Below, one piece after another: positions 1 through 8,722 of a stretch of 40,526 nucleotides of DNA; position 1 is the stretch's first letter, and every line of letters starts with the position of its first letter. The DNA is from Planctomycetota bacterium (lineage in GTDB: Bacteria > Planctomycetota > Planctomycetia > Pirellulales > Pirellulaceae). Location: the NCBI GenBank assembly GCA_963205385.1, contig CAUJKE010000076.1:1-40526 (forward strand). Direction: 5' to 3'. The translations under genes and the position numbers were made by a program. The notes beneath the pieces were generated by a model. It was given only the letters and a program-made list of their open reading frames with translations, was not told where the DNA came from and ran no database searches.

Positions 1-1382
1 TCGCCATCGGTCTCGTTATCCCACCACATGAAACCGAGGTAGCTGTTCATCACATTGGTACCGGGGTGGACGTGGCACACAATGCACTGGCTGGTCGGAA
101 TCCGCGACGTGAACTGGTGCGCGATCGGATGCCCCGGTTCGTCCTTGGGAATCGTGGGGTCGATGAATTTGACGAAGTCATCTGTTTCCGTGGCCGCGAG
201 CCCCCGATTGCCGTACTTCGCGAACAGACCGGAATGGACCGGCGAACGATCATTGGCGTACACCACGTGACAACCGGAGCAACCGCTGCTGCGATAGTCG
301 CCGGGGTGATCGTTCGTGCCGAGAAAGTTGAGGGTGGGATCAAACAGGCGGGTTTTTTGCAGGCTCAGGAAGACAGGATCGGTGCGGTTCTGCGTTCCTA
401 GTCCGCGATCGCTCAGTCGTTCGCGCGGGCGGCCTGATTCTTCGAGTCGCTCGGGAATGCCGACTTCGGCGCGAAAGCGGCCGCCGCGTTCAAAAATGCG
501 CAGGACATTGCCAGGCTGCGAGACTTCGAATCGGGGGAGCGGATCGAGATAGGGAAGCATCCCTTCTTCACGCAATTGCTGTTGCGTTGGCGCCGGCACA
601 TTCTGCACGCGTTGCGGAGCGCCGTGACGGCTATAGCTTTCGCCAAAACGAGCCGCCTTATTGGGGACCGCGCCGTTGTTGTAGAGCGCCGCGCCCCACA
701 ACATGCAACCGTGCGTCATCATGCTCTTCTTCACGGCCAGCACTTCATAGCCGTGGCATTGGCCACACGCGACATCAGCGACGCGCAAGTCGCCGGGGTT
801 GACGAAGCGGATGAACTCGGGATCTTCATGGTTCAGCAATGTGTAGGAGCGAACCGGGTTCGCGGAGCTGAACCAGGCCGCGGCGAATCGCGGCTTGACG
901 TGGGCGCAGTCCTTGGTGGTCGCAGTGGGATCGCCGCCGTGGCAATCGACGCAACCGAGGTTCACTGTCTCGACGTTGTGCATGTCGCCGACATCGGTAT
1001 GACAGGCCATGCAGCCTTGGCTTTTGGCTGCGGCTTGAGCGGACGTTTGCTGCATGAGCGGCGCGTCGAGCGGAACCGTTCCCCCGTGGAAGTTCGTGCG
1101 CTCTTCTGCTGCGGCTAGCGCTACTCCGCCATGCGGATCGGCGGGAATTGGCGATTCCAAACGGGCCTGGCTGACTGCCGGCAAACGTTGAGGTTGCTGA
1201 AGCGGCCCATAGCGCGCGGGCGGCGCATCTTGCCCGCTGACCACCGCATAGACCGCGCCAAACGCGAGCAGGATCAGCCATGCCAGGCCAATATAGCGCG
1301 CGTGTGCAATCGTAGACCTCACACTCTGCGTGAGGAACTTCATCACGGGGCGCGTGATGTCTACTTTGGCTGTTCGAGGCAT
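1..1382 (-). CDS. Multiheme c-type cytochrome, C-terminus beyond the window
   Basis: The reading frame stays open from the ATG at 1382 to the left edge, giving at least 460 residues. Five CXXCH haem c sites are visible: CMACH at 124, CVDCH at 144, CGQCH at 206, CSGCH at 368 and CIVCH at 433. A hydrophobic stretch at about residues 30-48 would act as an uncleaved signal-anchor or signal peptide, so the haem part should lie outside the cytoplasmic membrane. Such proteins carry electrons between membrane quinol pools and periplasmic or external acceptors; which acceptor is used here cannot be told. The gene starts 18 bp after the stop of the porin-like gene and is very probably in its operon. 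The ATG follows an in-frame TAG by only seven codons. A second ATG at codon 14 is an alternative start, and a hairpin repeat (1341-1359) overlaps this N-terminal part. Confidence 0.88.
   Translation of the reverse strand, partial: MPRTAKVDITRPVMKFLTQSVRSTIAHARYIGLAWLILLAFGAVYAVVSGQDAPPARYGPLQQPQRLPAVSQARLESPIPADPHGGVALAAAEERTNFHGGTVPLDAPLMQQTSAQAAAKSQGCMACHTDVGDMHNVETVNLGCVDCHGGDPTATTKDCAHVKPRFAAAWFSSANPVRSYTLLNHEDPEFIRFVNPGDLRVADVACGQCHGYEVLAVKKSMMTHGCMLWGAALYNNGAVPNKAARFGESYSRHGAPQRVQNVPAPTQQQLREEGMLPYLDPLPRFEVSQPGNVLRIFERGGRFRAEVGIPERLEESGRPRERLSDRGLGTQNRTDPVFLSLQKTRLFDPTLNFLGTNDHPGDYRSSGCSGCHVVYANDRSPVHSGLFAKYGNRGLAATETDDFVKFIDPTIPKDEPGHPIAHQFTSRIPTSQCIVCHVHPGTNVMNSYLGFMWWDNETDG
1341..1359. 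repeat. Hairpin repeat inside the start of the cytochrome gene
   Basis: CATCACG, GGGCG loop, CGTGATG: a perfect 7-bp stem with a 5-nt loop, the same geometry and the same CATC/GATG ends as the dispersed hairpins in the gaps between genes elsewhere in this window. A second imperfect palindrome (CCTCAC...GTGAGG) lies next to it at 1319-1337. Here both are translated, encoding part of the region before the membrane segment. Confidence 0.55.
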
Positions 1383-1400
1383 ATACCCAACCCGCTTCCG

Positions 1401-3302
1401 CTAATAGGCCAACTGGACTTCCAAAAAACCGGCGAAGAGCGTTCCCACTTCGCCCACTAACGGATCGTACAAGTCTTGAAATCCATCGCCGGGGACGAGA
1501 CACGACGCGCCGCCGACGACCACGATGTTGTTGGACAACAGCGGCCGCCATTCCGCGCCGAGGCTGATGTCCGTGCCGATGAAGTTGGCGATATCGCTTT
1601 GAAACACGAACTGCTCCAGCACCTCGGTTTGATCGAACCACAGCAAGTTGACATTGCCGATCGCCTTGAGCTTAGGCGTCAGGTCGGCGTCCATGCCAAA
1701 GTTGAGCAGATACAGACCCGGGTTCACAAAGTTCGTCTGGCCCTGAAATTTGCTGGAACGCAGGTCCGGCACAAGGCTCATGCGTTGCACGAGGTTCACG
1801 CCGAAAAGCTTGATTTGCTGCCGCTGCCAATAACTGAACTCACCGCCTGCGAAGTTGGGGTTGTCCAAGATGGTGTCGAAACCTTGGGCGACGCCATCGT
1901 TGATATCAGGATCGCCGCTGGCATAAAACCCGGAAGTGCGGAAGCGAATCCAATCGCGGTCGTACGAGAGTTCGAGCGCGGCCATGTAGGCATCGATGCG
2001 AGTTTTGCGTCCCGCCAGCGGATTCAGCTCATCTTCGCCAAAGGCGTAGTATAAGGCGTGCGAGATATTGATTCGTTCGATATGCCCGTTGCCAGCCCAG
2101 CCGAGATAATGTGCGTTGACTTCGTGCGGCGCGAAGACGCCGACCGGATCGGGGCGGACGAGAAAGTCGTTGTCGTCAAACTTCATCGTCGCCGCATCAT
2201 GGTTGTAATGGTAGCTCAGTTGGGCCGTGTAGCCGGGGAAGAGAAAGTCTTGCCGATAGTAGTTGGCGATCAACGTGTTCTGGTGGCGGTCGTCGAACGT
2301 GTTTAGAAAGCTATTCGTGTTTTTTTCCGTCTGATCGAACCAGATGAGATTGAACTGGTCTTGATTGGCCGCCCGCGTGCCGAACAAGCGAATCGCGCGG
2401 TTGGTATCGGCGAAGAGCAGGCCCCGGAAGTCGCTGTTGAAGAATTGCGATCCGCCGCGCACGGAGGCGAAATCGTAATTGGGGCTGAGATCGGCGAGCT
2501 TCGTTTCGACGAACCACTCTTCCAGCGCGAAGTAGTTGTCGTTGCGCGTGGTGCCGTGGGTCACGTCGGGATTGACGATCCCCAGTTCCTCGACATCGAG
2601 GTAGTTGACGTTGAAGATCGGCGTCAGTTTGATCCGCCAATCGGCCGGCTTGAATGCCGCGTCGCCATGCAAGAGGTCCAGCGAGAGCTTGAAATAGTGC
2701 GAATAGAAAAACTGGTTCGGGTTGCCGAAGAACTCCTCCTCGAACGGATTGACCGTGCTCTCAAACGGCGTGGTCGGCGTCGGAACTTGGCGCTGTTCCA
2801 AAATCGCCAGACTCGCGGCGGTGATGTTCAAGAACGTGTGCTGGCCGATGATCGGGTAATCCCCTTTGAGCACGTTTTGATGATACGGATCCCACCAGTA
2901 GCCGAGATCATAGGGGTAATCATCCAGCGGCGGATGCCCTTTGTCGTAGCGATCCCACTCGCCGGGTGAAATGCGCCAGCGATCTTCCAGCGGGACGAAG
3001 TGGGTATCCCGTTGGGACTCCGTCGGCAAGACGCCGGAGCGCCCCGCGAAGCCTGGCGTCGGTTCGCGCGGCCACTCGAGCCATGGTTCCGACTCGGGCG
3101 CGAGCGCTTGCTCGTAGAGGGGCGGTAAGTCCAGCGGTTCGCGCAACACACGCGGGCGCAGCGGCGAGGACGGCTCGAATACGCCCGGCGATTCGTCCGG
3201 GAGCGGAGCATCGAGCGCTGGTGCGGAGAAGAACCGCTGTCCAGGCTCCTCGCCGCGGCTCCCAGCAACCCACACCAGCGCCAAGACGCCTGCCAAGAGC
3301 AT
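1401..3302 (-). CDS. Predicted outer-membrane beta-barrel (porin-like) protein
   Basis: About 633 residues from the ATG at 3302, which opens a good signal peptide (MLLAGVLALVWVAGSRGEE). A Pro- and Glu-rich linker of about 100 residues follows, then a long region of alternating polar and hydrophobic residues rich in Tyr, Phe, Asn and Asp with typical barrel patterns (for example NYDFASVRGGSQFF and TAQLSYHYNHD). The chain ends in an aromatic residue (LEVQLAY), as outer-membrane barrels often do. I do not recognise a named family. The next gene is a multiheme cytochrome, so a porin that houses or docks a cytochrome is possible, but a plain channel or a structural protein is equally allowed by the sequence. 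A GTG at 3398 would add 32 Arg-rich residues in front of the signal peptide; neither start has a clear ribosome binding site. Confidence 0.75.
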   Translation of the reverse strand: MLLAGVLALVWVAGSRGEEPGQRFFSAPALDAPLPDESPGVFEPSSPLRPRVLREPLDLPPLYEQALAPESEPWLEWPREPTPGFAGRSGVLPTESQRDTHFVPLEDRWRISPGEWDRYDKGHPPLDDYPYDLGYWWDPYHQNVLKGDYPIIGQHTFLNITAASLAILEQRQVPTPTTPFESTVNPFEEEFFGNPNQFFYSHYFKLSLDLLHGDAAFKPADWRIKLTPIFNVNYLDVEELGIVNPDVTHGTTRNDNYFALEEWFVETKLADLSPNYDFASVRGGSQFFNSDFRGLLFADTNRAIRLFGTRAANQDQFNLIWFDQTEKNTNSFLNTFDDRHQNTLIANYYRQDFLFPGYTAQLSYHYNHDAATMKFDDNDFLVRPDPVGVFAPHEVNAHYLGWAGNGHIERINISHALYYAFGEDELNPLAGRKTRIDAYMAALELSYDRDWIRFRTSGFYASGDPDINDGVAQGFDTILDNPNFAGGEFSYWQRQQIKLFGVNLVQRMSLVPDLRSSKFQGQTNFVNPGLYLLNFGMDADLTPKLKAIGNVNLLWFDQTEVLEQFVFQSDIANFIGTDISLGAEWRPLLSNNIVVVGGASCLVPGDGFQDLYDPLVGEVGTLFAGFLEVQLAY

Positions 3303-3634
3303 CGCGCGCCAACGCGAGCGCACACCGCGACCACGAGCGTCACGCGAGGAGCGCGCGCCACATCCGCAAACGGGGTGGGCAAATTGGCGTTGAATCACGA
3401 CATTTTCGCTCTGGCAGTTCAGGCAAAGAGCGCAGAGTTTGCTAGTTGTATCGGTCGCAACAAGGGTGACGGTAAAAGCGGACTGGCAGGATTTTTCGGG
3501 ACGAAGGATTAAAGAGCCTCGCAAGGGGAGAAAATGAACGATTCCGGCGATTTCATTGCCGAAAATAGGGGCTTTGGCTAGTCTGGAAAGCTGGAGCCGT
3601 TTTGCTCGCACGTTTTCTGTTGGGTTCCCGTTGC
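3303..3634. other. Divergent intergenic region
   Basis: About 330 bp between the starts of the minus-strand porin gene and the plus-strand dockerin gene; promoters for both should lie here. The half near 3400-3600 is less GC-rich than its surroundings. I see no convincing -35/-10 pair, no inverted repeat of note and no RNA gene. If the porin gene starts at the GTG at 3398 and the other gene at the TTG at 3602, the gap shrinks to about 200 bp. Confidence 0.5.
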
Positions 3635-6631
3635 ATGTGCGCTTTGTTTTCCCGTCGCTTGAAACCACGCCAGCCGCGCCGTATTGCGCGCCCGCTAGCG
3701 GTGGAAGCACTCGAAGTGCGACAGGTGCTCACGGCCATGATTCCGCTCGCAGGCGACTGGGATGGCGACGGTCGCGCGAGCATCGGGCTGTATTCGCCAG
3801 AGGCGCGGGAATTTTATCTTCGCGACGTGAACGCCCCCGGTTTTCCGCATCGCGCGATCAGTCCCGCGAGTGTTCCTACCGACGCCCAACCGCTGGCCGG
3901 GGATTGGAACGGCGATGGCAGCGATACACCGGGTTGGTTCTCGCCCGGCGACGGGACATTTACGCTGCTGCAACAGAACGGGCAAGTCGCGCAGCAGATC
4001 GCGGCGCCGGACAGCAGCGGAGAGGCCCGCGCGCTCGCAGGCGACTTCGATGGCGACGGCGCGACCGACGTTGCCCTGTATTCGCCGAGTTCTCAAACTT
4101 CTTGGATTCACACCGCCGGAGCGTGGACCGCAACCCGTTGGAGCGACTTGCCCAGCGTTGACCCCGGAGTCGCGTTCACCCCGTTCGCCGGTGACTTTGA
4201 CGGCGACGGCCGGGCGGAAGTCGCGTTGTGGGATCAGGCTCGCGGCGTCTTGCATCGAGACCAGCGAGCGCCGCTTCCCTTGACGACGACAACGGCGTTC
4301 GCGGACCACCAACTGTTGTTTGGAAACTGGGATGGTCGCGGCGGCGACAGGCCTGGTTGGTTTGAGGCGGAAACTGGCCTCTTCACGCCTTCGTATATCT
4401 GGGGAGTCGATCCGCTGGCGTCGCCGCTGTATGTCGTTCCGTCCGCCAACGTGAACGCCCATCTGGATGCCATTCCGCGACTCGTCTGGCAGAACAGTCA
4501 AACCGCGGAAGATCTCAACGGGGATGGCGTCATCACGTCGCTCGATGCGATGACGGCCATCAACATGCTCAACGCCTTTGGCGCGCGCCCGTTGCCTGAC
4601 TATCGCGCCGCGGCGGGAACAGGAAACTATCTCGACATCAGTGGTGACGGCCTCTTCACGCCGCTGGATGCGCTGTTGGTGATCAACACGCTCAACAGTG
4701 GGCCGCGCTCGCCTGGCGCTTCACCCACGGTCCCGCCGACGGGAGAAGGGGTCGGCGCGCAGTTGACTGCCAGCGAAGTTTCGGACCTGCTCGCCCGCGC
4801 GGCGGCGGCGTCGAGCTCCAATGACGCGATCATTGCGATCGTGGATCGTGGCGGCCGCATTCTCGGCGTACGCGCCGAAAGCGACGTGCTCGCGACGATC
4901 ACGAATGCCGATACACTCGTGTTCGCCATCGATGGCGCTGTCGCCAAAGCGCGCACGGCGGCGTTCTTTTCCAGCAACGCCGCGCCGCTGACGTCGCGCA
5001 CCGTCCGCTTCGTCAGCCAATCGACGGTGACGCAACGCGAAGTGCAATCGAATCCGAACGTCGGTGATTTTTCGTCGCCGCTGATGGGGCCCGGTTTTGT
5101 CGCGCCTGTGGGATTGGGCGGGCACTTTCCTCCAGGGGTCAGTTTCACGCCGCCGGTGGACTTGTTCGCGATTGAGCACAGCAACCGCGATAGCGTCGTA
5201 CATCCGGGGCTCGATGGCATCAAAGGCAATGCGGACGATATTGCGCTCGCCAGCCGGTTCAACGTGGCCGCGGCTTACATTGCCCCCGGGCAGGAAATGG
5301 AGGCGCCGGAGTCGTACGGCTACACCTCCGCCAACATGCCCCAGGCCCAATCACGCGGCATCGCCACGCTCCCCGGCGGAATTCCGATCTATCGCGACAC
5401 CGACGGCAACGGCACGTTCGATTGTCTGCTCGGCGGCATCGGGGTTTTCTTCCCCGGCAGCGATGGCTACGCCACGTTCGAGCAAGGCTTCGTCGCCGGC
5501 GTGGGGCAAACGGAAAATGCGCGCACCAACGCCCCCAAGGTGCTGGAAGCCGAATGGATCGCCTTTGCGACTTTGGGCGGCGTCGCGGGGCCGATCAACG
5601 GCGCCGCTTTGCCGGCGGGGCTCGGTGTGCCCACCAACGGCCGCATCGACCTGGTCGGCATCACGCTGGAAGCGATTGGCCCGCATCCCACGACCAACAA
5701 TCCCCAGTCCGGCATCGATACGCTCAAGCAAGTCGGCGCGAGTCTCGGCTTTGGCAGCCCCGCGAGCGGCGCCAATCAAAACGTTACGCCTGGTCTCGAC
5801 CTGATGCCTGGCACAGGCGATGACGTTTTCACGCGCGCCGGACTCCCGGTCCCTAGCGGTTGGCTGGTGCTGCCGCACGGCGCGGGAAGTTTGAGTGCTA
5901 CGGATGTAGAGCGAATCGTCGATCAGAGCGTCGCCGAAGCGAATCTGGTTCGCGCGGCGATTCGGCTCCCGATCGGCTCGCGGACGCAGATGATCTTCGC
6001 GGTTTCGGATCTCGATGGCGACGTGCTTGGCTTGTACCGCATGGCCGATGCGCCGGTGTTCTCGCTCGATGTCGCGGTCGCCAAAGCCCGCAACGAAGCC
6101 TACTACGCCGATCCCACCGCGCTCGTAATGGCCGACCGTGTGGACGACAACCGTGATGGCCTCCCCGACTTGCCGCAGGGAACCTCGCTCACCGCCCGCA
6201 CGTTCCGCTTCCTCGCTGAACCGCGCTATCCGTCCGGCATCGACGGCACGCTCTCTGGCGCGTTCTCGATCCTGCGCGATGCGGGCATCAATCCGACCAA
6301 TGCCGAAAACCTCGGCCCCGCACTGCCCGCGGCGGCCTACACCTCGACGCTCGGCTTCGATGCGTTTCATATTGGCCGCAACTTCCGTGATCCCGCGAAC
6401 ATCGCGAACCAAAACGGCACGGTCTTCTTCCCCGGCAGCACGCCGCTCTACGTGAGCGGAACGCTGGTCGGCGGGTTCGGCGTCAGCGGCGACGGCGTCG
6501 ACCAGGACGACGTCGTCACCTTCGGCGGCTCCGTCGGCTTCCAAACGCCAGCGGCCTTGCGGGCGGATCAATATTTCGTGCGCGGCGTGCGATTGCCGTT
6601 CCAAAAGTTCCTCCGAAACCCACATGGTTAG
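3635..6631 (+). CDS. Secreted dockerin protein with FG-GAP-like repeats and two GlcG/HbpS-like domains
   Basis: 998 residues from the ATG at 3635; an in-frame TTG at 3602 is a weaker start. The N-terminus carries the planctomycete export-associated motif (VEALEVRQVLTA, residues 23-34). Five repeats of the FG-GAP/VCBS type follow at about 37, 87, 134, 183 and 227, four with the calcium loop D-x-D/N-G-D-G and the last degenerate (NWDGRGGD). Residues 293-355 form a type I dockerin with two loops (LNGDGVITSLDA and ISGDGLFTPLDA). Then come two copies of a domain like GlcG/HbpS (PF03928), at about 377-560 and 752-900, each with a VDRGG/VSDLDG strand, a D-x-A-V-A-K-A-R helix and a T-x-R-F-x-x-Q/E motif. 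HbpS-like proteins bind haem or haem-degradation products; the role here is inferred, not shown. The dockerin predicts anchoring to a cohesin partner outside the window. Confidence 0.85.
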   Translation: MCALFSRRLKPRQPRRIARPLAVEALEVRQVLTAMIPLAGDWDGDGRASIGLYSPEAREFYLRDVNAPGFPHRAISPASVPTDAQPLAGDWNGDGSDTPGWFSPGDGTFTLLQQNGQVAQQIAAPDSSGEARALAGDFDGDGATDVALYSPSSQTSWIHTAGAWTATRWSDLPSVDPGVAFTPFAGDFDGDGRAEVALWDQARGVLHRDQRAPLPLTTTTAFADHQLLFGNWDGRGGDRPGWFEAETGLFTPSYIWGVDPLASPLYVVPSANVNAHLDAIPRLVWQNSQTAEDLNGDGVITSLDAMTAINMLNAFGARPLPDYRAAAGTGNYLDISGDGLFTPLDALLVINTLNSGPRSPGASPTVPPTGEGVGAQLTASEVSDLLARAAAASSSNDAIIAIVDRGGRILGVRAESDVLATITNADTLVFAIDGAVAKARTAAFFSSNAAPLTSRTVRFVSQSTVTQREVQSNPNVGDFSSPLMGPGFVAPVGLGGHFPPGVSFTPPVDLFAIEHSNRDSVVHPGLDGIKGNADDIALASRFNVAAAYIAPGQEMEAPESYGYTSANMPQAQSRGIATLPGGIPIYRDTDGNGTFDCLLGGIGVFFPGSDGYATFEQGFVAGVGQTENARTNAPKVLEAEWIAFATLGGVAGPINGAALPAGLGVPTNGRIDLVGITLEAIGPHPTTNNPQSGIDTLKQVGASLGFGSPASGANQNVTPGLDLMPGTGDDVFTRAGLPVPSGWLVLPHGAGSLSATDVERIVDQSVAEANLVRAAIRLPIGSRTQMIFAVSDLDGDVLGLYRMADAPVFSLDVAVAKARNEAYYADPTALVMADRVDDNRDGLPDLPQGTSLTARTFRFLAEPRYPSGIDGTLSGAFSILRDAGINPTNAENLGPALPAAAYTSTLGFDAFHIGRNFRDPANIANQNGTVFFPGSTPLYVSGTLVGGFGVSGDGVDQDDVVTFGGSVGFQTPAALRADQYFVRGVRLPFQKFLRNPHG

Positions 6632-6652
6632 GAAATCACCCAGGAGTCAAGG

Positions 6653-6997
6653 ATGACCCGCATACTGCTTCTCTTGGCACTCGCGGCATTTTCCGCCGCG
6701 GTGGCCTCCGCCGCGGAACATTGCCCCCACTGCGGCTTGCCCAAGTGCGCGGTCGATCACGATGCCCGCGCCGGCTATCCGCAGTCCGTTGGTCGATGGG
6801 CGAAACCCTCGAACACGCCAAAATACTCCGGCGGCTTCGTCGGGGGTGGAGCGATCCTTTCCGGCGACGGTCGCCGCCGCGATGAAGGCACTTGGGGCTG
6901 GGACTACTCCGGCGTCGTCCCGGTCAAACGCATCTGGCTCGGCTGGTCGCACCATTGGCGTCAAGCCGGGGGCGGGAAGTATGATACAGATCGGTAG
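6653..6997 (+). CDS. Small secreted Cys-rich protein of unknown function
   Basis: 114 residues. A clear signal peptide (MTRILLLLALAAFSAAVASA) is followed directly by a CPHCG-x3-C motif and by a conserved-looking C-terminal half with GTWGWDYSG and W-x-x-W/H-H residues. The ATG is well supported: AGGAG lies 7 bp upstream, and the gene begins 21 bp after the dockerin gene, so the two are probably co-transcribed. The Cys cluster could bind a metal or, with a single CPHC, be redox-active; nothing else points to a thioredoxin fold. I do not recognise a characterised family. Confidence 0.75.
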   Translation: MTRILLLLALAAFSAAVASAAEHCPHCGLPKCAVDHDARAGYPQSVGRWAKPSNTPKYSGGFVGGGAILSGDGRRRDEGTWGWDYSGVVPVKRIWLGWSHHWRQAGGGKYDTDR

Positions 6998-7046
6998 CCG
7001 CGAGGAGCGGGGAGCATTTCCTCCCGGCGTCACGTAAGGTGCACCC

Positions 7047-8663
7047 ATGCCTGGCAAGCCTCAGCGCGTGATCATCCTCGGCGGCGGGTTCGCCGGCGTG
7101 TATGCGGCCTCATACCTGGCCCGGCATGCGCGGCGGCGCGCGGATCTCGAAGTGATCCTCGTCAATCGCGAGAACTACTTCGTCTTTCAACCGCTGCTGC
7201 CCGAGGTGGTGAGCGGGAACATCGGCATTCTGGACACCGTCAGTCCCATCCATCGTTTGATCCGCGGCGCGCAACTCTATGTCCGCGACGTGCAGTCGAT
7301 CGACCTCGTCTTGAAAACCATCGCCCTCAGCCCAGGCTTTCAGCCCCGTGAGACGATCCTATCTTACGACCACCTCGTGCTCGCGCTCGGGACCGTGACC
7401 GATTTTCGCGGCAGTCCAGGACTGTTCGAGCACGCTTTCCCGTTCAAGAATCTGGCCGATGCGTTGCGGTTGCGCAATCATCTGATTCACGTTCTCGAAG
7501 AGGCCAACATCACCGACGACCCACAGCATCGCCGCGAGCTGCTGACGTTTGTCGTCGCCGGGGGTGGCTTCAGCGGCGTGGAAGTGGCGGCGGAAGTGAA
7601 CGACTTCGTGCGGCATGCGTGCCGGCACTATCGCCACATCTTGCCGAGCGAGGTGCAGGTCACGCTCATTCACTCCGGCGAGCGCGTCCTGGAACGGGAA
7701 CTCTCCGTCCGTCTCGGCGAGTACGCGCAGCGCATTCTCAAACGCCGCGGCGTGGAACTGCTACTCAAGTCGCGCTTGCATTCCGCCAGCCCCGGCTGCG
7801 CGGTGCTGACCGACGGCCGCCGCATCGCCACCAAGACGCTCGTTTCCACCGTCCCCTCCTCACCGCATCCGCTCTTGGAAACGCTCGACCTTCCCAAACA
7901 GCGCGGGCGAATCCTCGCCACGGCGTCGCTGCTCGTCGAGGGGAGCGATCATGTGTGGGCCGCCGGGGATTGCGCCTTGATCCCCAGCCCCAGCGACGAC
8001 CAATTCGCGCCGCCGACGGCCCAGCACGCCGTGCGCGAAGCGAAAACGTTGGCGCACAACCTGGTGGCGACCATCGACCGCCAGCCGCTGCGAAGCTTCG
8101 ATTTCACCGGTCTCGGCAAAATGGGCGCGCTCGGTTCGCGCTGCGCTGTCGCCGAACTGGCAGGCGGCTTCAAACTCTCCGGCATCCTGGCCTGGTTCAT
8201 GTGGCGCTCGGTCTATTGGTGGAAGCTCCCCGGACTCGATCGCAAACTGCGCGTCGGCATTTCCTGGGCGCTCGATCTTTTGCTCCCGCCGGATTTGGTG
8301 CAATTGAAGATGGGGGCGAGTAAAGGCATTTCGCAAATGTACTACCCCAGCGGCGAAGAGGTCATCCATCAAGGCGACCTCGGCGACGCGCTCTACATCA
8401 TTCTCAGCGGCGCGGTCGAGGTCGTCGTCGCCCGCCCTGGCGGCGAGGAGATCGTGGGGCGCATGGGGGCCGGAGAGTTCTTCGGCGAGCTTGCACTGTT
8501 GCGGCAATGCCCGCGCACCGCGTCCGTCCGCTGCACCGAGCCGACGACGCTCCTCGCGATTCCCAAGAGCGACTTTCAAGCCCTGGCCACCAGCTTGCCG
8601 CAACTGGGACAAGACGTGCAGCGCATCGCCAGCACGCGCCGCATCGACACGCGCCAGAACTAG
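7047..8663 (+). CDS. ndh: Type II NADH dehydrogenase fused to a cyclic-nucleotide-binding domain
   Basis: 538 residues. The first about 415 are an NDH-2-type flavoprotein that would pass electrons from NADH to quinone at the inner face of the membrane without pumping protons: FAD-binding LGGGFAGVYA at 11-20, second dinucleotide motif VVAGGGFSGVEVAAEV near 170, the FAD-contact WAAGDCA, and an amphipathic C-terminal anchor with several Trp (WFMWRSVYWW). From about residue 425 to 528 an unusual extra domain of the cAMP receptor (CAP-ED) type follows, with SGEEVIHQGDLGDALYIILS and an intact phosphate-binding cassette (FGELALL...PRTASV) including the Arg that contacts the cyclic phosphate. This suggests allosteric control by a cyclic nucleotide. 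The gene follows the preceding small gene by 49 bp and may be transcribed with it. Confidence 0.9.
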   Translation: MPGKPQRVIILGGGFAGVYAASYLARHARRRADLEVILVNRENYFVFQPLLPEVVSGNIGILDTVSPIHRLIRGAQLYVRDVQSIDLVLKTIALSPGFQPRETILSYDHLVLALGTVTDFRGSPGLFEHAFPFKNLADALRLRNHLIHVLEEANITDDPQHRRELLTFVVAGGGFSGVEVAAEVNDFVRHACRHYRHILPSEVQVTLIHSGERVLERELSVRLGEYAQRILKRRGVELLLKSRLHSASPGCAVLTDGRRIATKTLVSTVPSSPHPLLETLDLPKQRGRILATASLLVEGSDHVWAAGDCALIPSPSDDQFAPPTAQHAVREAKTLAHNLVATIDRQPLRSFDFTGLGKMGALGSRCAVAELAGGFKLSGILAWFMWRSVYWWKLPGLDRKLRVGISWALDLLLPPDLVQLKMGASKGISQMYYPSGEEVIHQGDLGDALYIILSGAVEVVVARPGGEEIVGRMGAGEFFGELALLRQCPRTASVRCTEPTTLLAIPKSDFQALATSLPQLGQDVQRIASTRRIDTRQN

Positions 8664-8722
8664 CTCCCGTCGCCGCGCGAATCAGCCCCCCAATACTCAC
8701 GCCAGCCACAAAACCACACCCC

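Noticed and set aside
1..1382. Nitrite reductase NrfA or octahaem reductase
   Set aside because: Haem motif spacing and number do not match, and no CXXCK site is visible in the part present.
5351..6625. Long open frame opposite the dockerin gene
   Set aside because: Its protein is Arg- and Ala-rich without any motif, whereas the plus-strand frame has full domains.
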